Below are positions 12,039 through 12,974 of a stretch of 12,974 bases of DNA, in pieces; position 1 is the stretch's first letter, and the number at the start of each line of letters is the position of its first letter. Both the position numbers and the translations under genes were made by a program. Source of the stretch: Deinococcales bacterium (GTDB lineage Bacteria > Deinococcota > Deinococci > Deinococcales > Deinococcaceae); contig JANYFS010000447.1 of NCBI GenBank assembly GCA_025359705.1, positions 1 to 12,974 on the forward strand, read 5' to 3'. The notes beneath the pieces were generated by a model. That model was not told the origin of the DNA. It saw only the letters and a list, made by a program, of their open reading frames with translations, and did no database searches.

Positions 12039-12974
12039 TTAGGATGCTTGAAAGGCCACTTTCCCATTCACCACAGTCAAAATCGGATTCCCTTGCAACT
12101 CCAACCCCGCCCACGGTGAAAACTTGGCTTTGCTTTTAAACTCGAGCGGATTCACCACCCGCACTCCCTCGAGGTCGATCACCACCACATCGGCAACCGC
12201 ACCCACCTCGAGCGTAGGAATTTCCCAGCCCATCACCTTGGCGGGGGCCACAGTCAACAATTCGATCAGGCGCTCAACCGAAATGACCGCACGTTTGACC
12301 ACCAATTCACTGTACAGCAGCGCAAAAGCTACCTCAATATTTCCAATGCCAAATGGAGCCTCGAGCAAATCTTTTTCTTTTTCCGCTCGAGTGTGTGGGG
12401 CGTGGTCGGTGGCGAGACAGTCCACCGTGCCGTCTGCCACACCTAAAATCAGTGCCTCGAGGTCGCTTTCAGTTCGCAGGGGCGGAGCCACTTTGTAAAT
12501 CGGGTCGAATGAGCGCAAAGACTCGTCGGTCAGGGTCAGGTGATGGGGGCAAACTTCGCAGGTCACAGGAACCCCCCGTTTTTTGGCTTGGCGCACCAAC
12601 TCGAGCGCGGCCCCCGTGGAAAGGTGTTGAATATGTAGTCTCGAGCCTGTCAGCGCGGAAATCTCGATGTCCCGCGCTACCCGTGCGGATTCGGCGGCCC
12701 AAGGGTTGCCAGGCACGCCCAATTCCTCCGAAACCGTGCCTTCGTTCATGATGCCATCTTTTCGCAAGGTGGCATCCTCGGCATGAACACTGACCATCAA
12801 ACCCAGGCTCGAGGCGTATTCCATGCCACGGCGCAGCAAATGTGCGTCTTCGTTAGTGCGCCCATCGTCGGTAAACATCACCGCGCCCGCTGCTTTCAGG
12901 GCGGCAAGGTCGGCAAGTTGTTCACCTTTTTGCCCCCTCGAGAGTGCCGCGCTGGGTTTCAACCGCGCAAAACC
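12039..12974 (-). CDS. pyrC: Dihydroorotase, type I (N-terminus outside window)
   Basis: Visible are the C-terminal 311 residues, open to the window edge, so about a quarter of a 420-430-residue enzyme is missing, including the HxH metal site and the carboxylated lysine. It closes carbamoyl-aspartate to dihydroorotate in pyrimidine synthesis. Seen here: VHAED (63-67), HIQHLST with His117, CEVCPHHLTLT (139-149), KVAPPLR (161-167), the catalytic ATDHAPH with Asp190 (188-194), and the C-terminal SPWAGLELQG that replaces the usual SPFEGR. These are typical of the class I bacterial type. An internal TTG at 12962 is not a start. The partner pyrB would be expected upstream, outside the window. Ten CTCGAG sites are visible. 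No obvious terminator follows the TAA. Confidence 0.9.
   Translation of the reverse strand, partial: GFARLKPSAALSRGQKGEQLADLAALKAAGAVMFTDDGRTNEDAHLLRRGMEYASSLGLMVSVHAEDATLRKDGIMNEGTVSEELGVPGNPWAAESARVARDIEISALTGSRLHIQHLSTGAALELVRQAKKRGVPVTCEVCPHHLTLTDESLRSFDPIYKVAPPLRTESDLEALILGVADGTVDCLATDHAPHTRAEKEKDLLEAPFGIGNIEVAFALLYSELVVKRAVISVERLIELLTVAPAKVMGWEIPTLEVGAVADVVVIDLEGVRVVNPLEFKSKAKFSPWAGLELQGNPILTVVNGKVAFQAS

Larger units (their letters stand above)
94..12942. repeat. Highly iterated palindrome CTCGAG, about 119 copies
   Basis: Counted by hand: 112 copies in coding sequence and 7 between genes (1904, 1927, 2004, 5150, 10869, 11980, 12004). The density is about one per 107 bases in genes and one per 140 between genes, against one per 4096 expected at even composition. 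Per gene: permease 5, GNATs 8 and 7, exporter 10, nuclease-like 10, S33 hydrolase 11, amine oxidase 10, methyltransferase 12, amidase 20, HTH 6, ACT 3, dihydroorotase 10. The longest gaps are 6001-6608 and 3647-4171. Examples: 94, 127, 210, 805, 1108, 3305, 5755, 5769, 8735, 8750, 9489, 11157, 11172, 12937. Confidence 0.93.

Noticed and set aside
1..12974. tRNA, rRNA and CRISPR arrays
   Set aside because: I found no cloverleaf-like tRNA, no rRNA stretch and no repeat-spacer array when reading the intergenic regions.

Overview
The window looks like ordinary chromosome from a bacterium of moderate G+C (near 50% by eye), most likely a lower-G+C member of the Deinococcus lineage. The main reason is promoter layout. 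Seven transcription-leading genes have a TANNNT -10 box that ends 6 or 7 bases before the start codon and no leader or usable Shine-Dalgarno site, which is the leaderless pattern well known from Deinococcus. The lineage call is an inference; no marker gene is present.

Layout. 1-678: 3' part of an ABC-2 (NatB-like) permease with an intrinsic terminator. 724-1901 (-): two tandem paralogous GNAT acetyltransferases joined by an ATGA overlap. 2027-3841 (+): a complete ABC exporter half-transporter, divergent from the GNAT pair. 4025-5086 (+): an orphan PD-(D/E)XK nuclease-like protein with a C-terminal DUF4357-like region. 5210-6853 (+): a secreted, lipid-anchored S33-type alpha/beta hydrolase, the only gene with a long leader and a good Shine-Dalgarno site, followed by a 16-bp terminator hairpin. 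7038-8483 (-): a monoamine-oxidase-like flavoprotein, divergent across only 23 bases from 8507-9427 (+), a class I SAM methyltransferase, which is followed by 9432-10859 (+), an amidase-signature enzyme. 11010-11878 (-): an ACT-domain protein translationally coupled to a helix-turn-helix protein. 12039-12974 (-): dihydroorotase, cut by the window end. No stretch over 300 bases lacks a gene.

What stands out is not a gene. The palindrome CTCGAG occurs about 119 times by hand count, once per roughly 110 bases, against about 3 expected. It occurs in every gene, in all three reading frames and in intergenic DNA, so it looks like a highly iterated palindrome comparable in kind to cyanobacterial HIP1. 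A second layer is an 86-bp dispersed repeat in two copies (6955-7040 and 10927-11012; 72 of 86 identical, no gaps), each abutting the stop codon of a minus-strand gene. It carries short heptanucleotide arrays and an inverted repeat whose arms differ by compensating changes. A longer degenerate heptad array sits upstream of the ACT-domain gene.

The genes do not form one pathway. The pairs with real genetic linkage are the two GNATs, methyltransferase-amidase, and ACT-HTH.
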